Source: Flavobacteriales bacterium (GTDB lineage Bacteria > Bacteroidota > Bacteroidia > NS11-12g > UBA9320). Taken from it: a stretch of DNA of 64,000 bases. Made by a program: the position numbers and the translations under genes. Of the stretch, positions 1-8,313 are shown piece after piece. The notes below the pieces were generated by a model. That model saw only the letters and a program-made list of their open reading frames with translations, was not told the origin of the DNA and ran no database searches. How positions within the stretch are numbered: position 1 is the first letter of the stretch; each line of letters opens with the position of its first letter. The stretch covers positions 1 to 64,000 of the forward strand of contig JACJZU010000003.1 of NCBI GenBank assembly GCA_020635435.1. The letters are read 5' to 3'.

Positions 1-200
1 GGAAAACAATTCCGAAGAAAGTAATAATCTGCTTCATATGTCTTGATTTAATGATTTGTCATTTGACTACAAATAATGCTTAAGGTTTAATATGTGTTGC
101 CGCTAACTTGTTTATATGTGCAGTTTTTACCACTTTATTCCCACGAGTGGGAGGGATATAGGCACCTTTTGCATGTTTACTCCAATGCTAAGATAATTTA

Positions 201-1322
201 TTATAGCGAATCAAATGGGCTGGGAATGGTTTTTAATTTGTCGTTGCTCACATGGGTGTATATTTCTGTGGTGCGACTGCTGTTGTGACCTAAAAGCTCC
301 TGGATGTACCGAAGATCTGTGCCGCATTCCAATAAATGCGTAGCGTAACTGTGGCGAAGCCAATGAGGCGTAACTCCCTTGTTTATCCCGGCTTTGTGAA
401 CGGCCTGCCTCAATACTTGGCGTAAACTGGCACTGGAATAAGCGCGCCCGGCAGGCTGTCCTTCAAATACGTAATTCTTTGGTTTATAGGCCAGGTAGTA
501 TGCCCGTAGCAACTCCAATAGTTTCGGACTTAATGGTACCATGCGGTCCTTTTTACCTTTTCCCATTCGTACTCTAAGCAACATACGCTCGCTTTCTATA
601 TCCGTAAGCTTCAGTGCCAATAATTCGCTTCGGCGCAGGCCACAGCCATATAGTAGACTGAGCATACAGCGGTGTTTGATGTTTCGGGAAGCGTATATGA
701 TCTTTTTGATTTCTTCTTTACTCAATACATGTGGTAGTTTGCGCTCTTTACGCGGCCTGCGCAGATGCTCAATGTCGAACGTGGCACGCTGTGTGACCTT
801 CTGAAAGGATTTAATGGCACTTAGAATCTGGTTTTGATAGGATATGGAATACCCTTTTTTCAGTATGAATGCTGCATTGAATTGTTCAACATGGTCGTTC
901 TCAAGCACTTCCAGTCGCGTGTTTTTATAAAACAGTAAAAAGGTCTTGATGGCCGATAAATATGAATTCACCGTATTCGCACTGTACCGATTGGTTTCCA
1001 ACCATCTCTGAAATATCTCGTAGGCCTCCTGATGCGAATCCGGGAGTTCGTGATCCGCGAACCATCGGTCCGCTTCCTCATTTTGTACGTTCAATCCATC
1101 CAAATGCACCAATACTTCCCGATAAGTGTTTTTGGTCAGGCGAATAAACCATTGCCGGTATTTGGGATCCCAATGCGCACCGGGAATGCTGCGCACGGTT
1201 TGAATAATTCTCAGGTCGTAGGGGAACCGGATACTCAGGTACGGTGTGCTGCCTTTTGTGAATACCGAAAGACGTATCTCAGGACTCCTCGAGCCGGGAG
1301 ATGTTTGTAAAGTAGTTTTCAT
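201..1322 (-). CDS. Tyrosine-type site-specific recombinase (integrase)
   Basis: 373-residue integrase that would cut and rejoin DNA through a 3'-phosphotyrosine intermediate. The C-terminal catalytic domain (about 195-373) has all expected residues: Arg230 (GCGLRRSELLAL), Lys near 257 (GKGKKDR), HxxR at 320-323 (HWLRH), His346 (LLGH) and nucleophile Tyr355 (EIYTHV). A SAM-like core-binding domain covers about 95-185. The first 80 residues form an extra domain containing IPGAHWDPKYRQW, a pattern I associate with HARP/SMARCAL1-like modules and with some Bacteroidota integrases; that link is inference. The catalytic motifs resemble integron and XerC/D enzymes, but the extra IntI helix is not evident. 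It stands alone, with no recognisable cargo genes, att sites or phage genes beside it, so it may be a resident recombinase or a remnant of an element left of the window. The ATG start is directly next to an inverted repeat. Confidence 0.9.
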   Translation of the reverse strand: MKTTLQTSPGSRSPEIRLSVFTKGSTPYLSIRFPYDLRIIQTVRSIPGAHWDPKYRQWFIRLTKNTYREVLVHLDGLNVQNEEADRWFADHELPDSHQEAYEIFQRWLETNRYSANTVNSYLSAIKTFLLFYKNTRLEVLENDHVEQFNAAFILKKGYSISYQNQILSAIKSFQKVTQRATFDIEHLRRPRKERKLPHVLSKEEIKKIIYASRNIKHRCMLSLLYGCGLRRSELLALKLTDIESERMLLRVRMGKGKKDRMVPLSPKLLELLRAYYLAYKPKNYVFEGQPAGRAYSSASLRQVLRQAVHKAGINKGVTPHWLRHSYATHLLECGTDLRYIQELLGHNSSRTTEIYTHVSNDKLKTIPSPFDSL

Positions 1323-1352
1323 GTTCGTTCCAGTTCAAGCAATAGAACGAAC
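1323..1352. promoter_or_regulatory. Inverted repeat abutting the integrase start (possible operator)
   Basis: Perfect 8-bp arms GTTCGTTC (1323-1330) and GAACGAAC (1345-1352) are separated by 14 bp, so arm centres lie 22 bp apart, about two helical turns. The left arm touches the integrase start codon and occupies its ribosome-binding region. The geometry suits a dimeric repressor site or recombinase binding arms; an mRNA hairpin over the start is also possible. Function is inferred. Confidence 0.45.
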
Positions 1353-1402
1353 TAAAACTGAAACCCCAATTGCGTTAGGAGAGCAGCTTGTGAAGTTTGA
1401 AT

Positions 1403-2356
1403 TTATTTCCGCCGCATCACCCGCTCGGCAGCCGCTACCACGTCCGGCGTGTCCAAACCATACTTCGCCAGCAACTCCTCCGGCTTACCGCTTTCTCCGA
1501 AGTGGTCGTTCACCGCTACCATCTCTATTGGTGCAGGGTGTTTCCGAGCCAATAACTGACAAATACTATCGCCCAATCCGCCGTTCATCTGGTGCTCCTC
1601 AGCTGTGACCACACAACCGGTGCGGCCTACCGATTCCAGAATGGCTTCTTCGTCCAGAGGTTTGATGGTATGTATGTTGATCACCGCCGCGGATATGCCT
1701 TTGGCTTCCAATTCATTTGCTGCCTGAATGGCTTTCCAAACCAAATGTCCTGTGGCCACGATCGTAACGTCGTTGCCTTCCTGTATAGTCCAGGCTTTAC
1801 CGATCCGGAAGGTCTGATCTTCGGGCGTGAATACCGGCCATTTCGGACGTCCAAAGCGCAGATATACCGGACCGTCGTGCTCGGCGATGGCGATGGTGGC
1901 CGCCTTGGTCTGGTTGTAATCGCAGGGATTGATCACCGTCATGTTCGGCAACATCTTCATCAAACCAATATCCTCCAGGATCTGATGCGTTGCGCCATCT
2001 TCTCCGAGGGTCAATCCGGCATGTGAGGCGCAGATCTTCACGTTCTTGTGCGAATAGGCCACCGATTGCCGGATCTGATCGTAAACCCGACCGGTGCTGA
2101 AGTTGGCGAATGTACCTGTAAACGGGATCATGCCTCCCGTGGCCAGACCCGCTGCCATGCCGATCATATTCGCTTCGGCAATACCGGCCTGCACGAAGCG
2201 CGCGGGAAATTCCTTCTGAAAGGCGTCCATTTTGAGCGAACCCGTGAGGTCGGCACACAGGCCAACAACACGGTCGTTTGTTCTTCCCAATTCCAGTAAT
2301 CCTGCTCCGAAACCGGAACGCGTGTCTTTTTGAGCCTGTATGTCGAATTGTATCAT
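1403..2356 (-). CDS. Transketolase, C-terminal subunit
   Basis: 317-residue protein carrying the pyrimidine-binding and C-terminal domains of transketolase, which moves two-carbon ketol units between sugar phosphates in the pentose phosphate pathway. The pyrimidine domain spans about 10-175 and contains GIAEANMIGMAAGLA, whose Glu should activate thiamine diphosphate. The C-terminal domain (about 190-317) includes VVTAEEHQMNGGLG and NDHFGESGKPEELL. Length fits split transketolases, which are common in Bacteroidota. Its partner is the N-terminal subunit at 3775-4623, but a von Willebrand A gene lies between them; the stop of that gene and this start are one base apart, so the three genes look co-transcribed. 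Confidence 0.93.
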   Translation of the reverse strand: MIQFDIQAQKDTRSGFGAGLLELGRTNDRVVGLCADLTGSLKMDAFQKEFPARFVQAGIAEANMIGMAAGLATGGMIPFTGTFANFSTGRVYDQIRQSVAYSHKNVKICASHAGLTLGEDGATHQILEDIGLMKMLPNMTVINPCDYNQTKAATIAIAEHDGPVYLRFGRPKWPVFTPEDQTFRIGKAWTIQEGNDVTIVATGHLVWKAIQAANELEAKGISAAVINIHTIKPLDEEAILESVGRTGCVVTAEEHQMNGGLGDSICQLLARKHPAPIEMVAVNDHFGESGKPEELLAKYGLDTPDVVAAAERVMRRK

Positions 2357-2357
2357 A

Positions 2358-3716
2358 TCACAAATTGATGTTAGAGATGTTGCCTGAGGTTATTTCAAAT
2401 TCGTTGGATTTGGTATTGATCACATTCTGCTCGCGTTTGGAGCGCACAACCAATACATATTTTCCCGGTTGCAGCGTGATGATCTCCGACCTGCCGGTTG
2501 TTTCCACATTGCAGACCCATTCCGGCTCGCCGCCTTTCAAGCGGTATATATCCCCGATCACCGGTGTACGCGTAACGATATTCACCTTGCCGGCTTGCTT
2601 GATCTGCAGGGTAGTTGTTTTGCTCTGATTGATCACCACACCTTCCTGTCGGATGCGGGGCAGCGTGAGGATCTCCAGATCGTAGGTTCCGGTGATGTAT
2701 GGCTCGGTGGTGTTGAAATTCTGAACGTGTATGATGTCTTTGGTGCCGGCCTTGTAGACCAGGGTTTCCAACAGTCCATATCCCATGGTTCCGTCCACTT
2801 CCAGTTTAAGGTAACCCTGTGGAGTATTCATGTTGATGATGGTATGCTTGCCCGGAAGGATCTCCACATTCTCTTTTTTCACGGGCGGAATGGTATGGGC
2901 GATCACGTCGTAGCCATAGGCCGGATCGAGATAGATGGTATCGGGCAGGCCCTTACTGTTCAGCGTGTGAACCACATTCTTCACGAATAATCCGTTTGAA
3001 TGATCGAAGAAGGAAATATTCACGTCGGTTTCCGTGGGTTTGCCCTTGGTATCGAGTAAATTCACCTGACAGGTCGTGTTGTTCAGAGCCTGAGAGACCA
3101 CAATGCCCAATACGTTTTCAAAAGCCTCTTCGGTATTCGCCTCGAAATACTTCCCAACACAGTCGAATTCCTGACGGAATTTGGCATCGAGCCCCACACC
3201 GATGATGAATGGTTTCAGGATCACGCCTTGTTTCTGAAGGGCTTGCGAAACGGCACAGGGATCGCCATCACATTCTTCGATCCCGTCGGTGATCAGGATA
3301 ATAATATTTCGGGCATTGGCATCCGGAAAATCGTAGGCGGCTTCCTGAAGGGAATAGGCAATTAGGGTGGTTCCCTTTGGCCTTATGTCCTTGATCCGTT
3401 CTTTGATGAGCGCATGATTGTTTGCCCTGAACGGCACCTCGAGTTTGGTATCTCTGCAATTGCGCTCTTCTTTGGCGTCCTGATGCCCGTAAACCCGCAG
3501 ACCGATCTGCAGGTTTTCGAGACTCTCCAGGCTGTCGACCATTCTCGAAAGCAGTTTCTTGGCAATATTGATCCTGGTATCCTGATCCATTCGTGCATAC
3601 ATGGAACCGGAGGCGTCCAATAGGAAAAGGATCCGGGTTTTAGTGGGCAGGGTGGATTGGGCCCGGGCATGGAAAACACATAGAAAAGACAGCCCAAACA
3701 GCAGCGCTCTGATCAT
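2358..3716 (-). CDS. Secreted von Willebrand factor A domain protein
   Basis: About 452 residues from the ATG at 3716, chosen because it is followed by a good signal peptide (MIRALLFGLSFLCVFHARA); an in-frame start at 3743 adds nine residues. The VWA domain covers about 25-215 and keeps the metal-ion adhesion motif DASGS (34-38) and a later ITDGIEEC. Cysteines at RNCRD, EECDGDPC and FDCVG may form disulfides in the periplasm. The remaining ~230 residues are beta-rich with no catalytic motif. Such proteins usually mediate metal-dependent binding; the partner is unknown. It sits inside the transketolase gene pair with nearly no intergenic space, which is odd for an exported protein. Confidence 0.8.
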   Translation of the reverse strand: MIRALLFGLSFLCVFHARAQSTLPTKTRILFLLDASGSMYARMDQDTRINIAKKLLSRMVDSLESLENLQIGLRVYGHQDAKEERNCRDTKLEVPFRANNHALIKERIKDIRPKGTTLIAYSLQEAAYDFPDANARNIIILITDGIEECDGDPCAVSQALQKQGVILKPFIIGVGLDAKFRQEFDCVGKYFEANTEEAFENVLGIVVSQALNNTTCQVNLLDTKGKPTETDVNISFFDHSNGLFVKNVVHTLNSKGLPDTIYLDPAYGYDVIAHTIPPVKKENVEILPGKHTIINMNTPQGYLKLEVDGTMGYGLLETLVYKAGTKDIIHVQNFNTTEPYITGTYDLEILTLPRIRQEGVVINQSKTTTLQIKQAGKVNIVTRTPVIGDIYRLKGGEPEWVCNVETTGRSEIITLQPGKYVLVVRSKREQNVINTKSNEFEITSGNISNINL

Positions 3717-3774
3717 TCTATGTGTAGAAACTCCCGACAGCAATCTTTATTGTTTAAGTATCAATTCGTTGGGA

Positions 3775-4623
3775 TCAGTAATCTCCAAGGGTTTCTGCAT
3801 TTTGGGCCAAAGCGCTGCTGAGTTGCTCGTCATTAGGCGCGATACCGTGCCACTCGTGACTACCCATCATGAAATCCACGCCGTGTCCCATTTCCGTATG
3901 CATAATAACTACAACAGGTTTGTTTTGGCGGCTTGCGGCCAATGCTGCACCCATTCCGCGTAGAACATCACCGAGCTCGTTGCCATTCATATGGAGAACT
4001 TCCCAGCCGAATGCTTCAAACTTTGAGCCAAGTTCCGAAAAACCCATGATGTCCACGGTGGAGCCATCGATCTGTTGCTTGTTGAAGTCTACCGTGAGTA
4101 TCAGATTATCCAGTTTGTTATGACCGGCGAACATGATCGCTTCCCAGTTCTGACCTTCCTGAAGTTCTCCGTCTCCACAGAGGCAATAAACGGTTTTGTC
4201 ATCTTCCCGGAGTTTCTTGGCTTGCGCAACACCACAGGCCACGGAAAGACCCTGCCCAAGTGAACCGCTGGCAATTCGAACACCTTCAAGGCCCTCTTCC
4301 GTTGCCGGGTGTCCCTGCAATCTGGAGTTGATCTTTCGGAAGGTGCTGAGTTCCTTCACATCGAAATAGCCGGCACGGGCCATGGTGGCGTAGTACACAG
4401 GCGAAATATGTCCGTTGCTGAGTATGAATACATCCTCGTTGTGGCCATCCTTGGAGAATGGGGAGGGAGCGTAATCCATCACGTTGAAGAACATAGCCGT
4501 AAAGAATTCAGCACAGCCTAAAGACCCCCCGGGATGACCCGATTGCACGGCATGCACCATGCGGACAATGTCCCGGCGGATCTGGGGTACGATCTGCTCG
4601 AGTTCCTGCAAAGATTTTCGCAT
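3775..4623 (-). CDS. Transketolase, N-terminal subunit
   Basis: 282 residues from the ATG at 4623 (MRKSLQELEQIVPQIRRD); upstream in-frame codons to 4776 would overlap the divergent gene and do not resemble transketolase. This is the thiamine diphosphate-binding half: GHPGGSLG near the start, ILSNGHISPVYYA, and the diphosphate/Mg motif GDGELQEGQNWEA ending in TVDFNKQQIDG. It would act as a heterotetramer with the C-terminal subunit at 1403-2356. Only 31 bp separate it from the downstream signal-peptide gene, which supports one operon of tkt-N, VWA protein and tkt-C. The 62-bp gap to the divergent flavoprotein gene should hold its promoter. Confidence 0.93.
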   Translation of the reverse strand: MRKSLQELEQIVPQIRRDIVRMVHAVQSGHPGGSLGCAEFFTAMFFNVMDYAPSPFSKDGHNEDVFILSNGHISPVYYATMARAGYFDVKELSTFRKINSRLQGHPATEEGLEGVRIASGSLGQGLSVACGVAQAKKLREDDKTVYCLCGDGELQEGQNWEAIMFAGHNKLDNLILTVDFNKQQIDGSTVDIMGFSELGSKFEAFGWEVLHMNGNELGDVLRGMGAALAASRQNKPVVVIMHTEMGHGVDFMMGSHEWHGIAPNDEQLSSALAQNAETLGDY

Positions 4624-4685
4624 TGATCTAGAAAGGAACAAAAATGAGGAGTTTGCGACTTTATCTGAATATTTGTGGATAGTTA

Positions 4686-6257
4686 TTGGAAAAGAAATTG
4701 CAGGACAGAGAGGTTGAAATTTCCGTGGAAGCCGGTTTCCTGCACGAGGAAGCGCGCATACGCCGATCGATCGCAAAGGCCTTAGCGTGTAAGGATTCCG
4801 AGATCTTATCGTGGCAAATTGTGCGTAAGTCGCTCGATGCGCGCTCGCGCGTGCCCCTGTACAGGCTGCGCCTGCTGGTCAATCCCTCCGCAGAACCTGG
4901 GCTTCATTTCGCCTATAATGCTTCAGGGCTCTCTGCGAATGCGCCTAATGCCATTGTTATCGGATTCGGACCGGCAGGGATGTTCGCTGCCCTGGAATTG
5001 ATCCGAAATGGCATTCGTCCGATCATTCTCGAGCGCGGAAGCGAGGTTCGGCAACGGCGGCGGGATGTGGTTGGCATCTACAGGGAGCGAAAGGTTGATC
5101 CGGAGAGCAATTATTGTTTTGGAGAGGGCGGGGCAGGTACTTTCTCCGATGGAAAGCTCTACACGCGCAGCACGAAGCGCGGGAATGTTCGTTCTGTTCT
5201 GGAAACGCTGGTGCGTTTTGGAGCAGATCCGGATATATTGATCGAGGCCAGGCCGCATATCGGAACGAACAAATTGCCGGAGATCGTTGTGCGCATCCGG
5301 GAGGCTATCCGTGCAGCGGGCGGGGAGGTCCACTTCAATACCAGGGTGGATGACCTGATACTGCAAGATGGGGAAATTCTGGGTGTACGCGCTGCAGGAT
5401 CAGAATGGCAGGGCCGGGCAGTGATCCTCGCCACAGGCCATTCGGCAAGAGATATCTTTGAATTACTGGAGAGGAAGGGAGTAGAAATTGAAGCCAAACC
5501 GTTTGCCCTTGGAGTGCGGGTAGAGCACCCACAGGAACTGATCAATCGAATCCAATACAAATGTGCGCCGGGGAGCTACGAACTTCCACCGGCTTCGTAC
5601 AACCTGGTTCGTCAGGTTCGGGATCGGGGTGTGTTCAGCTTTTGTATGTGTCCCGGTGGCATTATTGCTCCCGCCATGACCAACCCGGGAGAAGTTGTGG
5701 TCAATGGCTGGTCGCCCAGTAAGCGCAACGGACAGTTTGCCAATAGCGGTTTTGTTGTTCAGGTCGAGCCTTCCGATTGGCAACAAATTCCCGGTCCGGA
5801 GGCATTGAAGGCCATGCTATTTCAGCAGCGCGTAGAACAAGTGGCCTTCGAACAGGGTGGGGGTGATCTGAGCGCACCGGCCCAGTCCATCCGGGATTTC
5901 CTGCATCGGCGATCATCGGGAAAGGCGCTGAACACTTCCTACATACCGGGTGTTCGACCCACCGATCTTAGACAGGTACTGCCCGGCTTCATTTCGGACC
6001 GAATTGACGGAGCGCTGAGGTATTTTGGAAAGATCATGCCGGGATACGCAGGCCCTGAAGGGATCTTGGTTGGGGTGGAATCGCGTACGTCGAGCCCGGT
6101 TAAGATACCGAGAGATCGGGAAAGTCTCGAGCATCCGTTCGTCAAAGGCCTTTACCCATGCGGAGAGGGAGCCGGATATGCCGGGGGGATCGTAAGTGCC
6201 GCGCTCGATGGAATAGCCTGTGCCGCAAAAGTGCAGGAGAGCCGTTCGAATCGATAG
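4686..6257 (+). CDS. FAD-dependent oxidoreductase (COG2509-like)
   Basis: 523-residue flavoprotein. After an ~85-residue N-terminal domain typical of this family, a Rossmann dinucleotide motif VIGFGPAGMFAALEL appears near residue 92, followed by FGEGGAGTFSDGKLYTRS, ATGHSARDIFELL and a C-terminal FAD motif PCGEGAGYAGGIVSAALDG. The family is annotated as NAD(FAD)-utilising dehydrogenases; the substrate is not known and cannot be inferred here. The start is TTG at 4686, with another in-frame TTG at 4698. The length equals the family norm. It is divergent from the transketolase operon and converges on the phosphoribosyltransferase gene with a 17-bp gap. Confidence 0.85.
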   Translation: MEKKLQDREVEISVEAGFLHEEARIRRSIAKALACKDSEILSWQIVRKSLDARSRVPLYRLRLLVNPSAEPGLHFAYNASGLSANAPNAIVIGFGPAGMFAALELIRNGIRPIILERGSEVRQRRRDVVGIYRERKVDPESNYCFGEGGAGTFSDGKLYTRSTKRGNVRSVLETLVRFGADPDILIEARPHIGTNKLPEIVVRIREAIRAAGGEVHFNTRVDDLILQDGEILGVRAAGSEWQGRAVILATGHSARDIFELLERKGVEIEAKPFALGVRVEHPQELINRIQYKCAPGSYELPPASYNLVRQVRDRGVFSFCMCPGGIIAPAMTNPGEVVVNGWSPSKRNGQFANSGFVVQVEPSDWQQIPGPEALKAMLFQQRVEQVAFEQGGGDLSAPAQSIRDFLHRRSSGKALNTSYIPGVRPTDLRQVLPGFISDRIDGALRYFGKIMPGYAGPEGILVGVESRTSSPVKIPRDRESLEHPFVKGLYPCGEGAGYAGGIVSAALDGIACAAKVQESRSNR

Positions 6258-6274
6258 ATCGATCGGTGCGTCCC

Positions 6275-6778
6275 TCAGCTGAGAAACACTTTCATGTTAT
6301 CCGGTTCCGACGGATCGAAGGTGATATGCTCCTGCCTCGTGGTGCTTAGGGAGATGCCCACAAAATTTGGGTTCACCGGAAAACTTTTGTAATCGCGATT
6401 GGCCAGAACACAGGTGAATAGTGATTTAGGTGTTCTTTGTAAGATCGGAATGGCGGCATAGATCATGGTTCGTCCGCTGTTCAGAACATCGTCCACCAGT
6501 ACTACATGTTGCCCTTTGAGGTCGGTGTCGTGTACAAGCCACAGATGATCAGGATCCGGGGCAACCTTGTCGATCTTGATCACATCAACTGCAATTTCCT
6601 TATCCGTGATCTCACGGAGCTTTTCGGCGAGCAGATCGCAAACAATGGTTCCTTTTCCGACAATGCCGATCAACACAATTTTAGGTGCCTTTACGTGTGC
6701 CTCATGTACCTGCCAGGCCATGCGGTTGATCTTCTGTAAGATCTGTTTGTGCGTGAGCAATAACGTGATGTCGGGCAT
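6275..6778 (-). CDS. Phosphoribosyltransferase (PyrR-like)
   Basis: 167 residues from the ATG at 6778 (MPDITLLLTHKQI); a TTG at 6793 would overlap coaE. The PRPP-binding loop is VVLVDDVLNSGRTMIYA, as in PyrR and related purine/pyrimidine phosphoribosyltransferases. PyrR family members bind pyr mRNA or show uracil phosphoribosyltransferase activity; whether this one does either is open, since no pyrimidine genes or PyrR-binding leader are in the window. The gene starts 4 bp after the coaE stop, so it is the last gene of the leftward nusB-DUF1573-yajC-coaE group. Confidence 0.82.
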   Translation of the reverse strand: MPDITLLLTHKQILQKINRMAWQVHEAHVKAPKIVLIGIVGKGTIVCDLLAEKLREITDKEIAVDVIKIDKVAPDPDHLWLVHDTDLKGQHVVLVDDVLNSGRTMIYAAIPILQRTPKSLFTCVLANRDYKSFPVNPNFVGISLSTTRQEHITFDPSEPDNMKVFLS

Positions 6779-6782
6779 AATA

Positions 6783-7418
6783 TCAGGAATCAATAGATTG
6801 AGAGACTTGTTCAGCTTCTTTCAGGAAAGATCTGTGCAATTCCATAACCTGTAATATAAGCGAGTTGTTGCTGCCATTGCGGATCACACAATCGGCATGG
6901 TCCAGTCGCTCGCGGTCACTCAGCTGATTTTCCATGCGCTTCAGGACCTCTTCCCGGCGCAGATGGTCCCTTTTCATGATGCGTTCTATGCGCAGATCGA
7001 TCGGACAGGTGATCACGATGATCTTGTCGAGCTGCTTGTACGAACCGGATTCGATCAACAAGGCGGCTTCTTTCACGGAATAGGGAATACCGCTCTTGCT
7101 CTGTTCCGTTACCCAACGGTTGTAGTCGTCGAATACGGCAGGATGCACGATCTGATTTAAAATGCTCAATTGCCTGGGATCATTGAATACGATCTTGGCC
7201 AAATACGGCCGATTCAGCTCTTCTTTTTTATCGTAGGCGTCCCAACCGAAAGCCTGACGGATCTTTTTCTTGAGATCGTCCTGCTCATGCATCAATTCCT
7301 TGGCACGCACGTCCGCATAATAAACGGGTACCCCGAGTTGTTCGAAGATCTTGCATACGGTAGTTTTACCTGCGCCGATCCCCCCGGTGATACCAATTTT
7401 CAGATGTGCCTGTCCCAA
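6783..7418 (-). CDS. coaE: Dephospho-CoA kinase
   Basis: 211 residues; catalyses the final step of coenzyme A synthesis, phosphorylating the 3'-hydroxyl of dephospho-CoA. The P-loop GITGGIGAGKTTVCKIF lies at about 8-24, followed by the family pattern GVPVYYADVRAKELM, with substrate-binding HPAVFDDY, EAALLIESG and the lid region RIERIMKRDHLRREEVLKR. Length is typical. It is placed between yajC and the phosphoribosyltransferase, with 12 bp to yajC; this linkage with nusB and yajC recurs in Bacteroidota. Confidence 0.95.
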   Translation of the reverse strand: MGQAHLKIGITGGIGAGKTTVCKIFEQLGVPVYYADVRAKELMHEQDDLKKKIRQAFGWDAYDKKEELNRPYLAKIVFNDPRQLSILNQIVHPAVFDDYNRWVTEQSKSGIPYSVKEAALLIESGSYKQLDKIIVITCPIDLRIERIMKRDHLRREEVLKRMENQLSDRERLDHADCVIRNGSNNSLILQVMELHRSFLKEAEQVSQSIDS

Positions 7419-7430
7419 CGTTCTGAAGAA

Positions 7431-7766
7431 TTAACTCTTTTCGTTATTCAGAAGGGCAGATGCCTCCATACTTACGGCTGATTTATCGATCTTCAGCTTG
7501 CCACCGCCTTCAATGTCCAGAATGAATGTGGTATCGCGCACCTCGGCGATCTTACCATGAATTCCGCCTGTGGTAACGATCTTATCTCCTTTTTTGAGCT
7601 CTTCGCGGTATTGTTGCTGTTTTTTGGCACGTTTGGCCTGCGGGCGGATCATGAAGAAGTACATCACCACGAACATGAGTCCGAGCATGATAAAAAAGCC
7701 GCTGCCACCACCGCTTTGTCCTTCCTGCGGGGTCATCATGAGTGGGAAAATATCCATTTTGGTCAT
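7431..7766 (-). CDS. yajC: Preprotein translocase subunit YajC
   Basis: 111 residues; inner-membrane accessory subunit of the SecDF-YajC complex. A single transmembrane helix (GFFIMLGLMFVVMYFFMI) is followed by the hallmark RPQAKRAKKQQQYREEL and the conserved KGDKIVTTGGIHGKIAEV segment in the cytoplasmic part. Two Met codons near the start (M1, M4) are both possible. It lies between the DUF1573 gene (26-bp gap) and coaE. Confidence 0.95.
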   Translation of the reverse strand: MTKMDIFPLMMTPQEGQSGGGSGFFIMLGLMFVVMYFFMIRPQAKRAKKQQQYREELKKGDKIVTTGGIHGKIAEVRDTTFILDIEGGGKLKIDKSAVSMEASALLNNEKS

Positions 7767-7792
7767 AGTTGGTTAACTTGTTCTGTGTTCTA

Positions 7793-8272
7793 TCAACTCG
7801 AAGGCATCACAAAGCCCTTGATGGTAATAACCGTTTCAGGGGGTACTGTGTTGGCGAGGATCGTAATATTTTTCGTTTGACTGTTGAGGCGGTTATGACT
7901 ATCGAATCGGATCGTTATCTCACCGCTTTCACCCGGTTTGATCGGTTGGGTTGGACAAACCGGGGTGGTGCAACCGCAACTTGCGGAGCAACGATTTATA
8001 ACCAGGGTCTCGTTTCCGGCATTCACAAATTTGAAGCTGTGTTTAACGATCTCACCTTCGGTGATACGCCCAAAATCCCAGATCTCCTCTTCAAATTTGA
8101 GGATAGGTTCCGGGTTATCTGCATCGGGATCCGATGCCGTTTTGTTGTTTTTGATCAGATCGGTATCCGATCCGGAGGTGTTTCCCGATCCACAGGAATT
8201 GAAACATGTAAGTACGGTAAGCGCTGCCATGGAAAGGAGAAGCGAGCGGCTGTTCCTTTTCAAATCATACAT
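7793..8272 (-). CDS. DUF1573 family lipoprotein
   Basis: About 159 residues from the ATG at 8272 (MYDLKRNSRSLLLSM); a further ATG lies at 8287. The N-terminus ends its hydrophobic stretch with LTCFNSCGSG, a plausible though non-canonical lipobox, so it is probably a periplasm-facing lipoprotein. The Ig-like DUF1573 domain spans roughly 55-155 and shows WDFGRITEG, FVNAGNETLVI and CSASCGCTTP, the cysteine-rich signature of the family. Function of DUF1573 is unknown. The placement between nusB and yajC is common in the phylum. Confidence 0.85.
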   Translation of the reverse strand: MYDLKRNSRSLLLSMAALTVLTCFNSCGSGNTSGSDTDLIKNNKTASDPDADNPEPILKFEEEIWDFGRITEGEIVKHSFKFVNAGNETLVINRCSASCGCTTPVCPTQPIKPGESGEITIRFDSHNRLNSQTKNITILANTVPPETVITIKGFVMPSS

Positions 8273-8313
8273 AGTAATGCGAATCATGAAAAGCAAAGGT
8301 AGCAAATGCACAT

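Noticed and set aside
94..288. Short + strand open frame at the left edge.
   Set aside because: It overlaps the end of the integrase gene, has no ribosome-binding site and no family resemblance. Bases 1-200 hold nothing I can identify.
201..1352. Possible integron, with the integrase as IntI and nearby attC sites.
   Set aside because: No attC-like hairpins or cassette array are visible beside it, and the extra IntI-specific helix was not seen. It remains an isolated recombinase.
4624..4776. Longer N-terminus for the transketolase N-subunit.
   Set aside because: The extra 51 residues do not resemble transketolase and would run into the divergent flavoprotein gene.
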